64,000 nt of DNA from Streptomyces fulvoviolaceus (GTDB taxonomy: Bacteria; Actinomycetota; Actinomycetes; Streptomycetales; Streptomycetaceae): positions 62,001 to 126,000 of the forward strand of contig NZ_JOEY01000010.1 in assembly GCF_000718165.1 (NCBI RefSeq), in the 5' to 3' direction. Below are positions 38,197-45,940 of the stretch, piece by piece. The translations under genes were made by a program, and so were the position numbers. Position 1 is the first letter of the stretch; every line of letters begins with the position of its first letter. The notes under the pieces are model-generated. The model was not told where the DNA came from, did not search any database, and saw only the letters and a list, made by a program, of their open reading frames with translations.

Positions 38197-39324
38197 CTAG
38201 AGGTCGAGGACGAGCGGACCTGTGGCTCCGTTGACGCAGGTCTGGATCAACTCGCCCGGTTCTCCGTGCACTTCACCGGTCCGCAGGTCGCGGACCTGCC
38301 CGTCCAGGAGCGGGACGAGACAGCCGTGGCAGATGCCCATGCGGCAGCCGTACGGCATCACCACGCCCGCCGTCTCGCCGCTCCCCAGCAGCGTGGCCGA
38401 CGCGGGTACGTCGGTCTCGGTGCCGGTACGCGCGAAGCGCACGCGGCCGCCGGTGTCCTCCGCGCCCGCCGGCCTGACGGGCGTCAGCCGGAAGCGCTCC
38501 ATACGGAGGCGGTGTCGCAGACCGGCCGCGGTCCAGTACCCCTCGACCGCGGTGAGCAGTCCTGCCGGACCGCACACCCAGGCGTCGCGTTGCCGCCAGT
38601 CGGGACAGAGCCCGGCGATCCGGTCGGGGGTGAGCCTGCCGTCCGTGCGTGTGTACGTCAGTTGGAGCCGCAGCCCTGGCAACCGGGCGGCGAGATCAGC
38701 GAGTTCGGCGTGGAAGAGGCACTGGTGCGGATCGGGGGCGCTGTGCAGGAGTACGACGTCCGGGGCTGGTGGGCTTCGGCGGGCGAGGGTGCGCAGGATG
38801 CCCATGACCGGGGTGATGCCGCTGCCCGCCGTCACGAACAGCAGCCGGGTGGGCGGGGGTTCGGGGAGCGTGAACTCCCCTTGGGGCGGGCCGAGCCGGA
38901 GGACCGTGCCGGGTGCGGTCCGGTGCACGAGGTGCGGGGAGACCCGACCGCGTGGGTCTGCCTTCACCGTGATGGTGATCGGGGCGCCGGCGGCATCGGG
39001 CGGTGAGGTGATCGAGTACGTACGCCAGTGCCGTACGCCGTCGATCTCGACGCCCACCGGCAGATACTGCCCGGCCCGGTGCCGCGCCCAGCCGCGCCCC
39101 GGCCGGATCTCCAGCGTGGCCGCGGCGGGCCCCTCCGCCCGCACGGCGGTGACCCGGCCGGCGGGATGCCGGGCGGAGAGGAGCGGGTCGAGCAGGCCGA
39201 GGTAGTCGTCGGGGGTCGACGGGCTGGTCAGCGGGGCGGTCAGCCGGGAGGCGGCTGCGAGGAGCCGTTCTCCCGTCCACCCGGTGATCCTCACTCCGGT
39301 CCGGCCGGCCCATGACATGGGCAT
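38197..39324 (-). CDS. Ferredoxin reductase with C-terminal 2Fe-2S domain (desaturase partner)
   Basis: 375 residues. The FAD/NADPH module shows HWRTYSITSPPD (FAD), LLFVTAGSGITPVMGILRTL (nucleotide) and DAWVCGPAGLL. The C-terminal plant-type ferredoxin has the cysteines in YGCRMGICHGC and IQTCVN. Such fused reductases pass electrons from NADPH to di-iron desaturases, like Rv3230c for DesA3 in mycobacteria. It is first in the operon, followed by both desaturases. No other ferredoxin gene is needed. Confidence 0.92.
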   Translation of the reverse strand: MPMSWAGRTGVRITGWTGERLLAAASRLTAPLTSPSTPDDYLGLLDPLLSARHPAGRVTAVRAEGPAAATLEIRPGRGWARHRAGQYLPVGVEIDGVRHWRTYSITSPPDAAGAPITITVKADPRGRVSPHLVHRTAPGTVLRLGPPQGEFTLPEPPPTRLLFVTAGSGITPVMGILRTLARRSPPAPDVVLLHSAPDPHQCLFHAELADLAARLPGLRLQLTYTRTDGRLTPDRIAGLCPDWRQRDAWVCGPAGLLTAVEGYWTAAGLRHRLRMERFRLTPVRPAGAEDTGGRVRFARTGTETDVPASATLLGSGETAGVVMPYGCRMGICHGCLVPLLDGQVRDLRTGEVHGEPGELIQTCVNGATGPLVLDL

Positions 39325-39427
39325 CCGCGCGTCCCTTCCCTGCGTGCCTCGGGATCATCGGTCACATGCGTCCCCGGCGCCCCCGCACCCCCCGGCCGGG
39401 CCGTCGCGCAGCCAGCGAAGCACACCC

Positions 39428-39659
39428 GGCGGTTGGCCGCGGGGGCGGACGGAGGCTTTGCGCCATGGGGCGTGCGGTCGTGCGGGGTGCCGGTGTGGGC
39501 GCGCTTTCGGGTCGGGTCGGTGCGCGGTCGGCGATGCACGCGCGGTGGTTGGCGGTGGGGGGAGGGTTTGTGCCGTGGGGTGTGGTCGTGTGGGAACGCC
39601 GGTGTGAGCGCGTTTCCCGGCTGGGCCGCCGTGTGTCGTGTGCCGTGCGGTCGTGTTGG
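39428..39659. repeat. Diverged tandem duplication, two copies of about 110 bp
   Basis: Copy A (about 39428-39533) and copy B (about 39540-39659) share ordered blocks: GGCGGTTGG / GTGGTTGGCGG, GGAGGCTTTGCGCCATGGGG / GGAGGGTTTGTGCCGTGGGG, TGTGGTCGTGTGGG-type text and GCCGGTGTGxGCGCG. It fills the gap between two minus-strand genes and codes for nothing recognisable. Confidence 0.5.
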
Positions 39660-39661
39660 TG

Positions 39662-40288
39662 TCAGCGCAGGATCAGGACCCGGCAGGGGGCGGCCAGGAG
39701 TGCTCCCCGGGCGTCCACCGGTGCGTACCGCCATCCCCAGGACCACAGCGCGTCGAGGGTCTCGACGTCGTGGCGTTCCACCAGCATCACGCCCAGCGTC
39801 GCGGCGTGGTCGGCGAGCAGCCGCCTCTGCAGGCGCCGGGCGAGGTTCCAGTCGCGGTCCTGGTCGTGGGTGCGCACCCGGCGTTCGACGACGATCTCGG
39901 AGATCGCGAAGAGCTCTCCGGCCGCGGCGGCGCGGAGCAGGCTGCTCGGGAGACAGTCGTCGAGGCCGTGCCACCAGGGACCCTCGCCGCGCACGGGGAA
40001 GCCGTAGGCGCATCCCGACAGGACGGTGGTCCCGGGCGGCACGACGGCCTCCGCGGCCAGCAGGGCGAACCCCGGACGCCGCATGTCGCCCGCGAGTCGC
40101 CGCAGGAACTCGGAACGGTCCTGGTCCCACGCCGCCGGCTCATGGCCGGTGGTGCGTATGTACAGATCGCCGAGTTCCCCCCACCGGTCCTCGAGCTGCC
40201 GCCGGTTCAGCGGACGGAGGCATTCCCCTGCCATCGGCGACGGGCTCTGGCGACGCCTGGGTGCGTCGTCCGGCACGTACACGACCAT
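39662..40288 (-). CDS. GNAT-like acetyltransferase or related protein, uncertain
   Basis: 208 residues from ATG 40288. ECLRPLNRRQLEDRWGELGD, PGFALLAAEAVVPPGTTVLS, ELFAISEIVVERRVRTHDQD and RRLLADHAATLGVMLVERHD follow the strand-helix order of GNAT domains, with the expected V/I-rich beta-4 strand and an R-rich segment where CoA would bind. The acetyl-CoA motif is weak. It carries the double-hairpin leader also found before two DUF5994 genes, so it may share their regulation. Confidence 0.6.
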   Translation of the reverse strand: MVVYVPDDAPRRRQSPSPMAGECLRPLNRRQLEDRWGELGDLYIRTTGHEPAAWDQDRSEFLRRLAGDMRRPGFALLAAEAVVPPGTTVLSGCAYGFPVRGEGPWWHGLDDCLPSSLLRAAAAGELFAISEIVVERRVRTHDQDRDWNLARRLQRRLLADHAATLGVMLVERHDVETLDALWSWGWRYAPVDARGALLAAPCRVLILR

Positions 40289-40324
40289 GAGGCGAGTCCT
40301 GCCCCGGGCGCGGACGGGGCCGGC

Positions 40325-40402
40325 CCGGTGTCGTGGATCGCCGGGAACGGCACCGGCGTGGCAGCCGGCGCACGAAGAGCTCCCGGTGTCTTCAGCGTAC
40401 GC
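40325..40402 (-). promoter_or_regulatory. Double-hairpin leader, copy 2 (upstream of 40288 gene)
   Basis: On the minus strand GCGTACGCTGAAGACACCGG aligns with GAGTAGCGTGGAGCCACCGG of copy 3 without gaps. Hairpin 1: CCGGC, loop TGCCAC, GCCGG (40357 to 40364 region). Hairpin 2: CCGGTGCCGT (40356-40347) and ACGACACCGG (40334-40325) pair at 9 of 10 positions around the 12-nt loop TCCCGGCGATCC. It ends 36 bases before the ATG at 40288. Confidence 0.65.
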
Positions 40403-40438
40403 CCGGTCGCACAGGCGCCGGGTAGGTCGTACGTTCCG

Positions 40439-40476
40439 ACGGCCGCCGTCGGTTGCCCTGTACTGACGGCGGCCGT
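40439..40476. repeat. Orphan perfect inverted repeat
   Basis: ACGGCCGCCGTC (40439-40450) and GACGGCGGCCGT (40465-40476) are perfectly complementary with a 14-base loop. No gene ends nearby on either strand: it is in the 690-base gap between two divergent genes. Could be an operator or a transcription insulator. Confidence 0.5.
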
Positions 40477-40860
40477 CCGAGGCTCCCTCGCGCCGCCGTT
40501 CCCCCCGGGCGGGCGCGCGATCGAGAGCCGGGTGCCCCTCGTCGGACCGGCGACGGCATGCAGGAGGCCACCGGGCCGGTCTCGCGACGAGGGGAGGTGA
40601 AGGGGAGTGCACTGGGGTGCACAAGGGCCGGCCGGGGCGGGCGGGGCTACGGCCAACTGCCCGGCTGTGGCTGAGAATCGGTGCTTGCCCGGGGTCACGG
40701 GGCGTGGGCAGCCCATGGGCTGCCACAGCGTGTGCGGTCCTGCGGAATCCTGGGCATGTCCGAACACCGCAAGAGTAGGTGCGGTTTGCCCAAGTGAAAA
40801 CCCCGCCGACCGTGCGCGTACCGGAGCGGCCCCCGTGGACCGGTCCGGAACCGGCGGTGC
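40477..40860. other. Gap without gene between divergent leaders
   Basis: No frame looks coding. A short palindrome, GTGCACTGGGGTGCAC, lies near 40607-40622, and CAGCCCATGGGCTG near 40709-40722. Nothing else is recognised before the leader at 40861. Confidence 0.45.
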
Positions 40861-40938
40861 GGAGTAGCGTGGAGCCACCGGGAGTTCCTCGTATGCCGGC
40901 TCTTCGCCGGTGTCGTTTCCGGCGTACCACGGCACCGG
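40861..40938 (+). promoter_or_regulatory. Double-hairpin leader, copy 3 (upstream of DUF5994 gene at 40975)
   Basis: Starts GGAGTAGCGTGGAGCCACCG with TAGCGT at 40865-40870. Hairpin 1: CCGGC (40896-40900), loop TCTTC, GCCGG (40906-40910). Hairpin 2: CCGGTGTCGT (40907-40916) and ACGGCACCGG (40929-40938), pairing through one G-U, with the 12-nt loop TTCCGGCGTACC. The 3' arm of hairpin 1 and the 5' arm of hairpin 2 share four bases, so in this copy the two may compete. It ends 36 bases before the ATG. Confidence 0.65.
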
Positions 40939-40974
40939 TCCGTCGTACGGCGGCCCGGGGACAGGGACCGCGAC

Positions 40975-41454
40975 ATGGACGCGCCCACCGGTGAACGCGC
41001 CTGGCCCGAGCGGGATCACCCCGATGCGGCTGTGCTGCCCGCCCGGCTCGCGCTGCGCCCGCCGACCTTCCCGCCCGGCCTCGTGGCCGGCGCCTGGTGG
41101 CCGCGTTCCGACGACCTGAGGGCCGAACTGCCCGCTCTCCTCGGCGCGTTCGACGCGTCCTGGGGGCGGGTGACGCGTATCGCCGCGCATCGCGACACCT
41201 GGTCGCAGGAGCTGAGTGCCCTGCCCGTCCACGGTCACACGGTGCGGGCCGCGTGGCGCGAGTCCGGACTGGACCCGCACGCCATCCGGATCTTCGCCTA
41301 CGGCATCGGGCGCCGGGACCTGCTGGTCGTCCCGCCCGGAACCGGGACGGCCGCGGCCGCACGGCTGATGTCGGCCGCGGCCGACCCCGCGCTCCGTCTC
41401 ACCGCCGGCGCGCTCATCACGGCCGAGGAACGCCGTTCCGGCGACGGGTCATAA
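40975..41454 (+). CDS. DUF5994 family protein (paralogue 3)
   Basis: 159 residues from ATG 40975. LVAGAWWPRSDDLRAELPAL, FDASWGRVTRIAAH, LDPHAIRIFAYGIGRRDLLV and VPPGTGTAAAARLMSAAADP give the DUF5994 pattern also seen at 35065 and 35582. Function unknown. Its leader is homologous to that of paralogue 1, which suggests duplication with its control region or a shared regulon. It uses TAA as stop, unusual for this GC content. Confidence 0.85.
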   Translation: MDAPTGERAWPERDHPDAAVLPARLALRPPTFPPGLVAGAWWPRSDDLRAELPALLGAFDASWGRVTRIAAHRDTWSQELSALPVHGHTVRAAWRESGLDPHAIRIFAYGIGRRDLLVVPPGTGTAAAARLMSAAADPALRLTAGALITAEERRSGDGS

Positions 41455-41490
41455 ATTCGCGTCCATGAACACGGATCACATACACAACCA

Positions 41491-41519
41491 TTGACGCGAC
41501 CATGGCAAGCGCTTACCTT
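41491..41519 (+). promoter_or_regulatory. Promoter with LacI-type operator ahead of the pectate-lyase-like gene
   Basis: TTGACG (41491-41496) and TACCTT (41514-41519) are -35 and -10 elements 17 bases apart. Overlapping the spacer and -10 is GGCAAGCGCTTACC (41504-41517) with the perfect core AAGCGCTT, the central-CG palindrome typical of LacI-family sugar repressors. Repression relieved by a pectin-derived sugar is a reasonable inference. A leader of about 160 bases follows. Confidence 0.65.
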
Positions 41520-41683
41520 CCCGGAGGAAGTGCTTTGACGCCCTGAATGTGGTGCCCCGCCCGCGCGTTCCGTTCACGCTCTCGAACACTCCATGCTGCC
41601 GCATCAGCAGCCGCACAGCCATGCGTGCGCACCGCCTTCACCGCGCCCCAGGTCACACGAACCGACCCACATGGAGACGAACG

Positions 41684-43240
41684 ATGCACCTGAGACCAGT
41701 CATCGCGTCCGCCGCCCTCGTGGCCGGCGTCCTAGTCGCGCTGTCCGGCCCCACGGCACAGGCAGCGACGGCCCGCTACGAGGCCGAGACCTCGCCGGCG
41801 GTGTGCACCGGCGCCATCGAGTCCGAGTACGCCGGCTACTCCGGCACCGGGTTCTGCAACGGCACCAACGCCACGAGCGGGTATGCCCAGTTCACCGTGA
41901 CGGCACCCGCGGCGGGCACGGCGACCCTGGCCGTCCGCTTCGCCAACGGGACCACCACGGCCCGGGCCGCGAACGTCGTGGTGAACGGTACGACGGCCAC
42001 CGCGGCGTCGTTCGAGTCCACCGGCGCCTGGACCGGCTGGACGACGAAGACGCTCACCGTGCCGGTGAACGCGGGCAGCAACACCATCCGGTTCAACCCC
42101 ACCAGCGCCAACGGCCTGCCCAACATCGACTGTCTCGACGTGACGACGACCGGCGACACCACGACGCCCGAGGCCGGCGCGATCTACGTCTCGCCCAGCG
42201 GCACCGACAGCGCGGCCGGCACGTCGAGCGCCCCGACCACCCTCACCTCGGCGATCAGCCGCGTCACGTCCGGCGGCACGATCTACCTGCGAGGTGGGAC
42301 GTACGCCTACTCCTCGACGGTCACCATCCCCGCCGGCAGCAACGGCACGTCGAGCGCCCGCACCACCCTGGCCGCCTATCCGGGTGAGACGCCGGTGCTC
42401 AACTTCTCGGCCCAGAGCGAGAGTTCGTCGAACCGCGGGCTCCAGCTCAACGCGTCCTACTGGCACGTCGACGGCCTCGTCGTCGAGCGCGCCGGGGACA
42501 ACGGCATCTACGTCGGCGGCAGCAACAACGTCATCGAGTCCACGGTGACCCGCTTCAACCGTGACTCGGGGCTGCAGCTCGGCCGGATCTCCTCCAGTAC
42601 TCCCACCGCCGAGTGGCCCGCCAACAACCTGATCCTGAGCGCCGAGTCGCACGACAACGCCGACTCCGACGGCGAGGACGCCGACGGCTTCGCCGCGAAG
42701 CTCACCACCGGCACCGGCAACGTCTTCCGGTACGCCGTCTCCCACAACAACATCGACGACGGCTGGGACCTCTACACCAAGACGGACACGGGCGCGATCG
42801 GCCCGGTGACCATCGAGAACTCCCTGTCCTACGAGAACGGCACCCTCAGCGACGGCTCCCAGGCCGGCAACGGCGACCGCAACGGCTACAAGCTCGGCGG
42901 CGACGACATCGCGGTGAACCACATCGTGCGCAACAGCATCGCCTACCAGAACGGCAAGCACGGGTTCACCTGGAACAGCAACCCCGGCACGATGGCGGTG
43001 TCCGGCAACGTCAGCATCGACAACACCGAGCGCAACTTCAACTTCGACGGCGGGACCTCGGTGTTCCGCGACAACACCTCGTGCCGGAGCAGCAGTGGCA
43101 CGAACGACCGGATCATCGGCGACTCCGACAGCTCGAACCAGTTCTGGTCGGGGACGAACGGGTCGCGGTGCTCGTCGTACAGCGGCGGTCTGAGCTGGTC
43201 CTTCGCCTCGGACGGCAGCCTCGACGTGAGTTTCGGCTAG
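41684..43240 (+). CDS. Secreted CBM35-type plus parallel beta-helix polysaccharide lyase (pectate lyase, PL9-like)
   Basis: 518 residues from ATG 41684 (GGAGACG upstream). A Sec signal peptide ends near AQAATA (about residue 28). Residues 29-165 resemble a family 35 carbohydrate-binding module (ARYEAETSPAVCTG, SNTIRFNPTSANGLPNIDCL). From 175 on, AIYVSPSGTDSAAGTSSAPT opens a right-handed beta-helix (WHVDGLVVERAGDNGIYVGG, VFRYAVSHNNIDDGWDLYTK, NGYKLGGDDIAVNHIVRNSI). Asp-rich loops could bind the calcium used by PL9 lyases. It would cleave pectate outside the cell. The exact family is not proven. Confidence 0.8.
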   Translation: MHLRPVIASAALVAGVLVALSGPTAQAATARYEAETSPAVCTGAIESEYAGYSGTGFCNGTNATSGYAQFTVTAPAAGTATLAVRFANGTTTARAANVVVNGTTATAASFESTGAWTGWTTKTLTVPVNAGSNTIRFNPTSANGLPNIDCLDVTTTGDTTTPEAGAIYVSPSGTDSAAGTSSAPTTLTSAISRVTSGGTIYLRGGTYAYSSTVTIPAGSNGTSSARTTLAAYPGETPVLNFSAQSESSSNRGLQLNASYWHVDGLVVERAGDNGIYVGGSNNVIESTVTRFNRDSGLQLGRISSSTPTAEWPANNLILSAESHDNADSDGEDADGFAAKLTTGTGNVFRYAVSHNNIDDGWDLYTKTDTGAIGPVTIENSLSYENGTLSDGSQAGNGDRNGYKLGGDDIAVNHIVRNSIAYQNGKHGFTWNSNPGTMAVSGNVSIDNTERNFNFDGGTSVFRDNTSCRSSSGTNDRIIGDSDSSNQFWSGTNGSRCSSYSGGLSWSFASDGSLDVSFG

Positions 43241-43249
43241 ACAACGCGC

Positions 43250-43284
43250 CAGGGCCGCACCCCCGGGGAAGGGGTGCGGCCCTG
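43250..43284 (+). terminator. Terminator after the pectate-lyase-like gene
   Basis: CAGGGCCGCACCCC (43250-43263) and GGGGTGCGGCCCTG (43271-43284) pair perfectly over 14 bp with a 7-base loop, 10 bases after the stop. No T-run follows. Confidence 0.85.
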
Positions 43285-43309
43285 ACTATGACGGGACTCG
43301 GCCCACTCC

Positions 43310-43470
43310 TCATCGGTGATGGGGCGAGGTCAGGTAGTGCTGCCTGAGGAGCTCCTTCCCGTAGTCGTTGCCGTTGGGGGTACGGATGACGGAGTGGACG
43401 TGCATCTGCGTGGCACCGTCACCCTGGGTCGCGCCGTAGGCGCCCGCGAGGGGGCCGGGAGACTGGCAGT
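43310..43470 (-). pseudogene. 3' end of a DUF3500-type gene
   Basis: A minus-strand frame reads [20 protein letters not shown], then [20 protein letters not shown] and [11 protein letters not shown] to a TGA at 43310. This resembles the C-terminal end of DUF3500-type proteins, as I recall them. Upstream (43470) the sequence switches abruptly to the receiver domain of a response regulator in another frame, so only about 50 codons remain. Confidence 0.5.
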
Positions 43471-43800
43471 CACGTAGTCGTCCGCGCCCGCCGACAGCCC
43501 GTCGATCCGGTGCTCGAGCCCGTCGCGGGCGGTGAGCATGAGCACCGGCAGTCGCGCGTTCTCGCCTCGCAGGCTGCGCAGCACCTCGACGCCGTCCACA
43601 TCGGGCAGCATCCCGTCCAGGACGACGACATGCGGGGCGCACCCCCGGGCGATCCGCAGCGCACTGCGCCCGTCCTCCGCCGCGAAGGCCCGCCATCCCG
43701 CCTCGGTGACGGCCGCGGACAACAACTCGGTGAGCTCGGGCTCGTCGTCGACGATCAGCACGCGAACGGAACCTTCGCGGGCCGCAGAGATGCCATTCAT
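43470..43800 (-). pseudogene. Response regulator truncated after the receiver domain
   Basis: From ATG 43800, [20 protein letters not shown] starts an OmpR-type receiver; the phospho-Asp is in [13 protein letters not shown] and the conserved Thr in VLMLTARD. Homology ends at [11 protein letters not shown], one residue before the expected Lys-Pro of the receiver, and the DNA-binding domain is lost. The frame then runs on in foreign sequence to 43330. Without the Lys, phosphorylation signalling would fail. Confidence 0.75.
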
Positions 43801-43986
43801 ACGGCCACGCTGTCAGGGCACGTTGTGAGCGGGCTGAGCGCGGGCCATGCGCCGGCCCGTCGGTGAGGCGTGTGGGTTCCGGGGGTTTCTGTGCGAAGTC
43901 CTGTGAACGAGATCACTGCCGATCGCGGGCTGAGTACACTGCGTGACCTGGCAGGACCGTGCGTGGGTGGGGCGAGGGGTGGGTCG

Positions 43987-45939
43987 GTGCTGGTGACGCC
44001 AGGGGCCGGGGACAAGGTCGCCGGCCGGTATCTCTTGCAGGAGACCGTCGGCAGCGGCGGGATGGGCGTCGTATGGCGGGCCTGGGACGAGCGGCTGGAG
44101 CGGGCGGTCGCGGTCAAATGCGCGCGTCTGGACGACGATCAGGCCGCGCGACGGCTCATGGGCGAGGCGCGCAACGCCGGGCGGCTGCACCACCCGAACA
44201 TCGTGGCCGTCTTCGACTTCGTCGACGAGGGCACCACCTGCTGGATCATCATGGAGTACGTCCCCTCGCGCAGTCTCGCGCAGATCGTGACGGAGCGCGG
44301 CCCGCTCGCGCCCGAGGAGGCCGGGTCGATCGGCTGCCAGATCGCGGACGCGCTGGTGAAGTCCCACCGCGCGGGTGTGGTGCACGGCGATGTGACACCG
44401 GAGAACATCCTCGTCACCGACGAGGGCATCGCGAGACTGACCGACTTCGGGATCTCCAGGGCCCTGTGGAACGACGTCACGAAGAGCACGACGGGCAGTG
44501 TGCGCGGCAAACCCCGGTATCTGGCACCGGAGTTGGCCAAGGGGCAGCCCGCGGGTGAGAAGTCCGACGTGTTCTCCCTGGGCGCCTCCCTGTTCGCGGC
44601 GGTCGAGGGGCGGTCGCCGTACGGCGAGGCGGAGCACCTCATGGCGTATCTGGCCCGGGCCGTCGAGGGGCACATCGAGCCCGCGCGCCGGGCCGGCCCG
44701 CTGACCGAGCCGCTCGCCGCGTTGCTGGAGGTGGAGCCCCGGCGGCGGCCCGACGCGGCCGCGGCACGGAAGCTGCTGACGCGCGCAGCCCCGCCGCCCG
44801 CGCACCTCCAGGAGCGGTTGCACGACCGCCGCACCCTGGATCTCGGGTCCTCGACGCTCCGGCTGAACCGGCTCCTACGCCGCGCGCGGGACTCCACTCC
44901 CTTCATGCTTCAGCCGCCGCGCCCCGTACGGCGTCGTCGTCGCCCCCTGATGATCACGGCGGCGGCGCTGGCCGTGGCGGGTGCGGTCACGGCCGGTCTG
45001 GTCCTCCTCGACCCGTGGGGCTCGAAGGACGGCGGGGCGGAGGCGAGTGACGCGAAGCCCACGCCAACGGCCACCGCCAAGGCCGGCGCCATCGGTGAAG
45101 CCCGTACGGCGGACCCCTGCGGGCTGCTGGACGCGGCCTCGCTGAGCCGCCTGGGTGACACCGAACTCGACCCGGACTACGGGGAGTTGGACAGGTGTGA
45201 CGTCCTGGCTGTCAACAGCAGCGGGGACGACATCGGCGACGTCCAGGTCAACCTCGACGGCGACCGGGACAAGTTCGACGGCGTCCTGTCCACCTGGCTG
45301 GCCGGCGATCTCACCGTCGTGACACTGAAGCGGGACGGGATGGCCTGCGAGCGTGCCGTCCTGACCACCGACGGGAAGCAGATCCGGATCATCGGGAAGA
45401 AGTTCGCCCCCGAGGGGCCGGACCAGTGCGCGCTCGCAGACGCCGCCACCGACCACGTGGTCGGCGTGCTGGCCGACGGCCCGGTGCCCCGGCGCACGTC
45501 GGCGCCGGCCGCGAACTCCCTGGCCCGCGTGAACGCCTGCACCCTGCTCGACGCCACCGCCCTCGAGCGCCTGCCCGGCGTCGATGTGGGGAACCAGGAC
45601 CCCGGCTTCGGCTCCTGGAGCTGCGACTGGTCCAGCGACGACGGCGAGCGCGAGGTCGAGGTCCAGTTCAGCAGGGACAACTCGCTGGACGCCGAGGACG
45701 GAACGCCGGTGGACGTCGCCGGGACGCGGAGCTACTACGTGGCGGACGAGGCCGAGGACGACAGTTGCACCGTACGGACACCGCACCGGACGTACACGGA
45801 CTCCGTGGGCGACCGCACCACCGAGCTGTTCCAGCTGACCGTGTACGCACCGCAGCCGTCCAAGGAACTCTGCGACAGTGCGGCGGAGTTCGCCGCCGTG
45901 GTCGCGCGGAACATCGCGAAGCGACTGCCGGGGACGTGA
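43987..45939 (+). CDS. Transmembrane Ser/Thr protein kinase
   Basis: 650 residues from GTG 43987 (43993 also possible). The Hanks kinase domain (about 10-270) has the P-loop VGSGGMGVVWRAWDE, Lys in RAVAVKCAR, HGDVTPENILV with the catalytic Asp and Asn, DFG in LTDFGISRA, and the APE motif in RYLAPELA. HGD replaces the usual HRD. After a basic juxtamembrane stretch comes one span (ITAAALAVAGAVTAGLVLL) and an outside part with two similar Cys-containing DUF3558-like domains (DPCGLLDAASLSRLG; VNACTLLDATALERLP). An FHA protein gene follows after 1 base and is a likely substrate. Confidence 0.92.
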   Translation: MLVTPGAGDKVAGRYLLQETVGSGGMGVVWRAWDERLERAVAVKCARLDDDQAARRLMGEARNAGRLHHPNIVAVFDFVDEGTTCWIIMEYVPSRSLAQIVTERGPLAPEEAGSIGCQIADALVKSHRAGVVHGDVTPENILVTDEGIARLTDFGISRALWNDVTKSTTGSVRGKPRYLAPELAKGQPAGEKSDVFSLGASLFAAVEGRSPYGEAEHLMAYLARAVEGHIEPARRAGPLTEPLAALLEVEPRRRPDAAAARKLLTRAAPPPAHLQERLHDRRTLDLGSSTLRLNRLLRRARDSTPFMLQPPRPVRRRRRPLMITAAALAVAGAVTAGLVLLDPWGSKDGGAEASDAKPTPTATAKAGAIGEARTADPCGLLDAASLSRLGDTELDPDYGELDRCDVLAVNSSGDDIGDVQVNLDGDRDKFDGVLSTWLAGDLTVVTLKRDGMACERAVLTTDGKQIRIIGKKFAPEGPDQCALADAATDHVVGVLADGPVPRRTSAPAANSLARVNACTLLDATALERLPGVDVGNQDPGFGSWSCDWSSDDGEREVEVQFSRDNSLDAEDGTPVDVAGTRSYYVADEAEDDSCTVRTPHRTYTDSVGDRTTELFQLTVYAPQPSKELCDSAAEFAAVVARNIAKRLPGT

Positions 45940-45940
45940 C

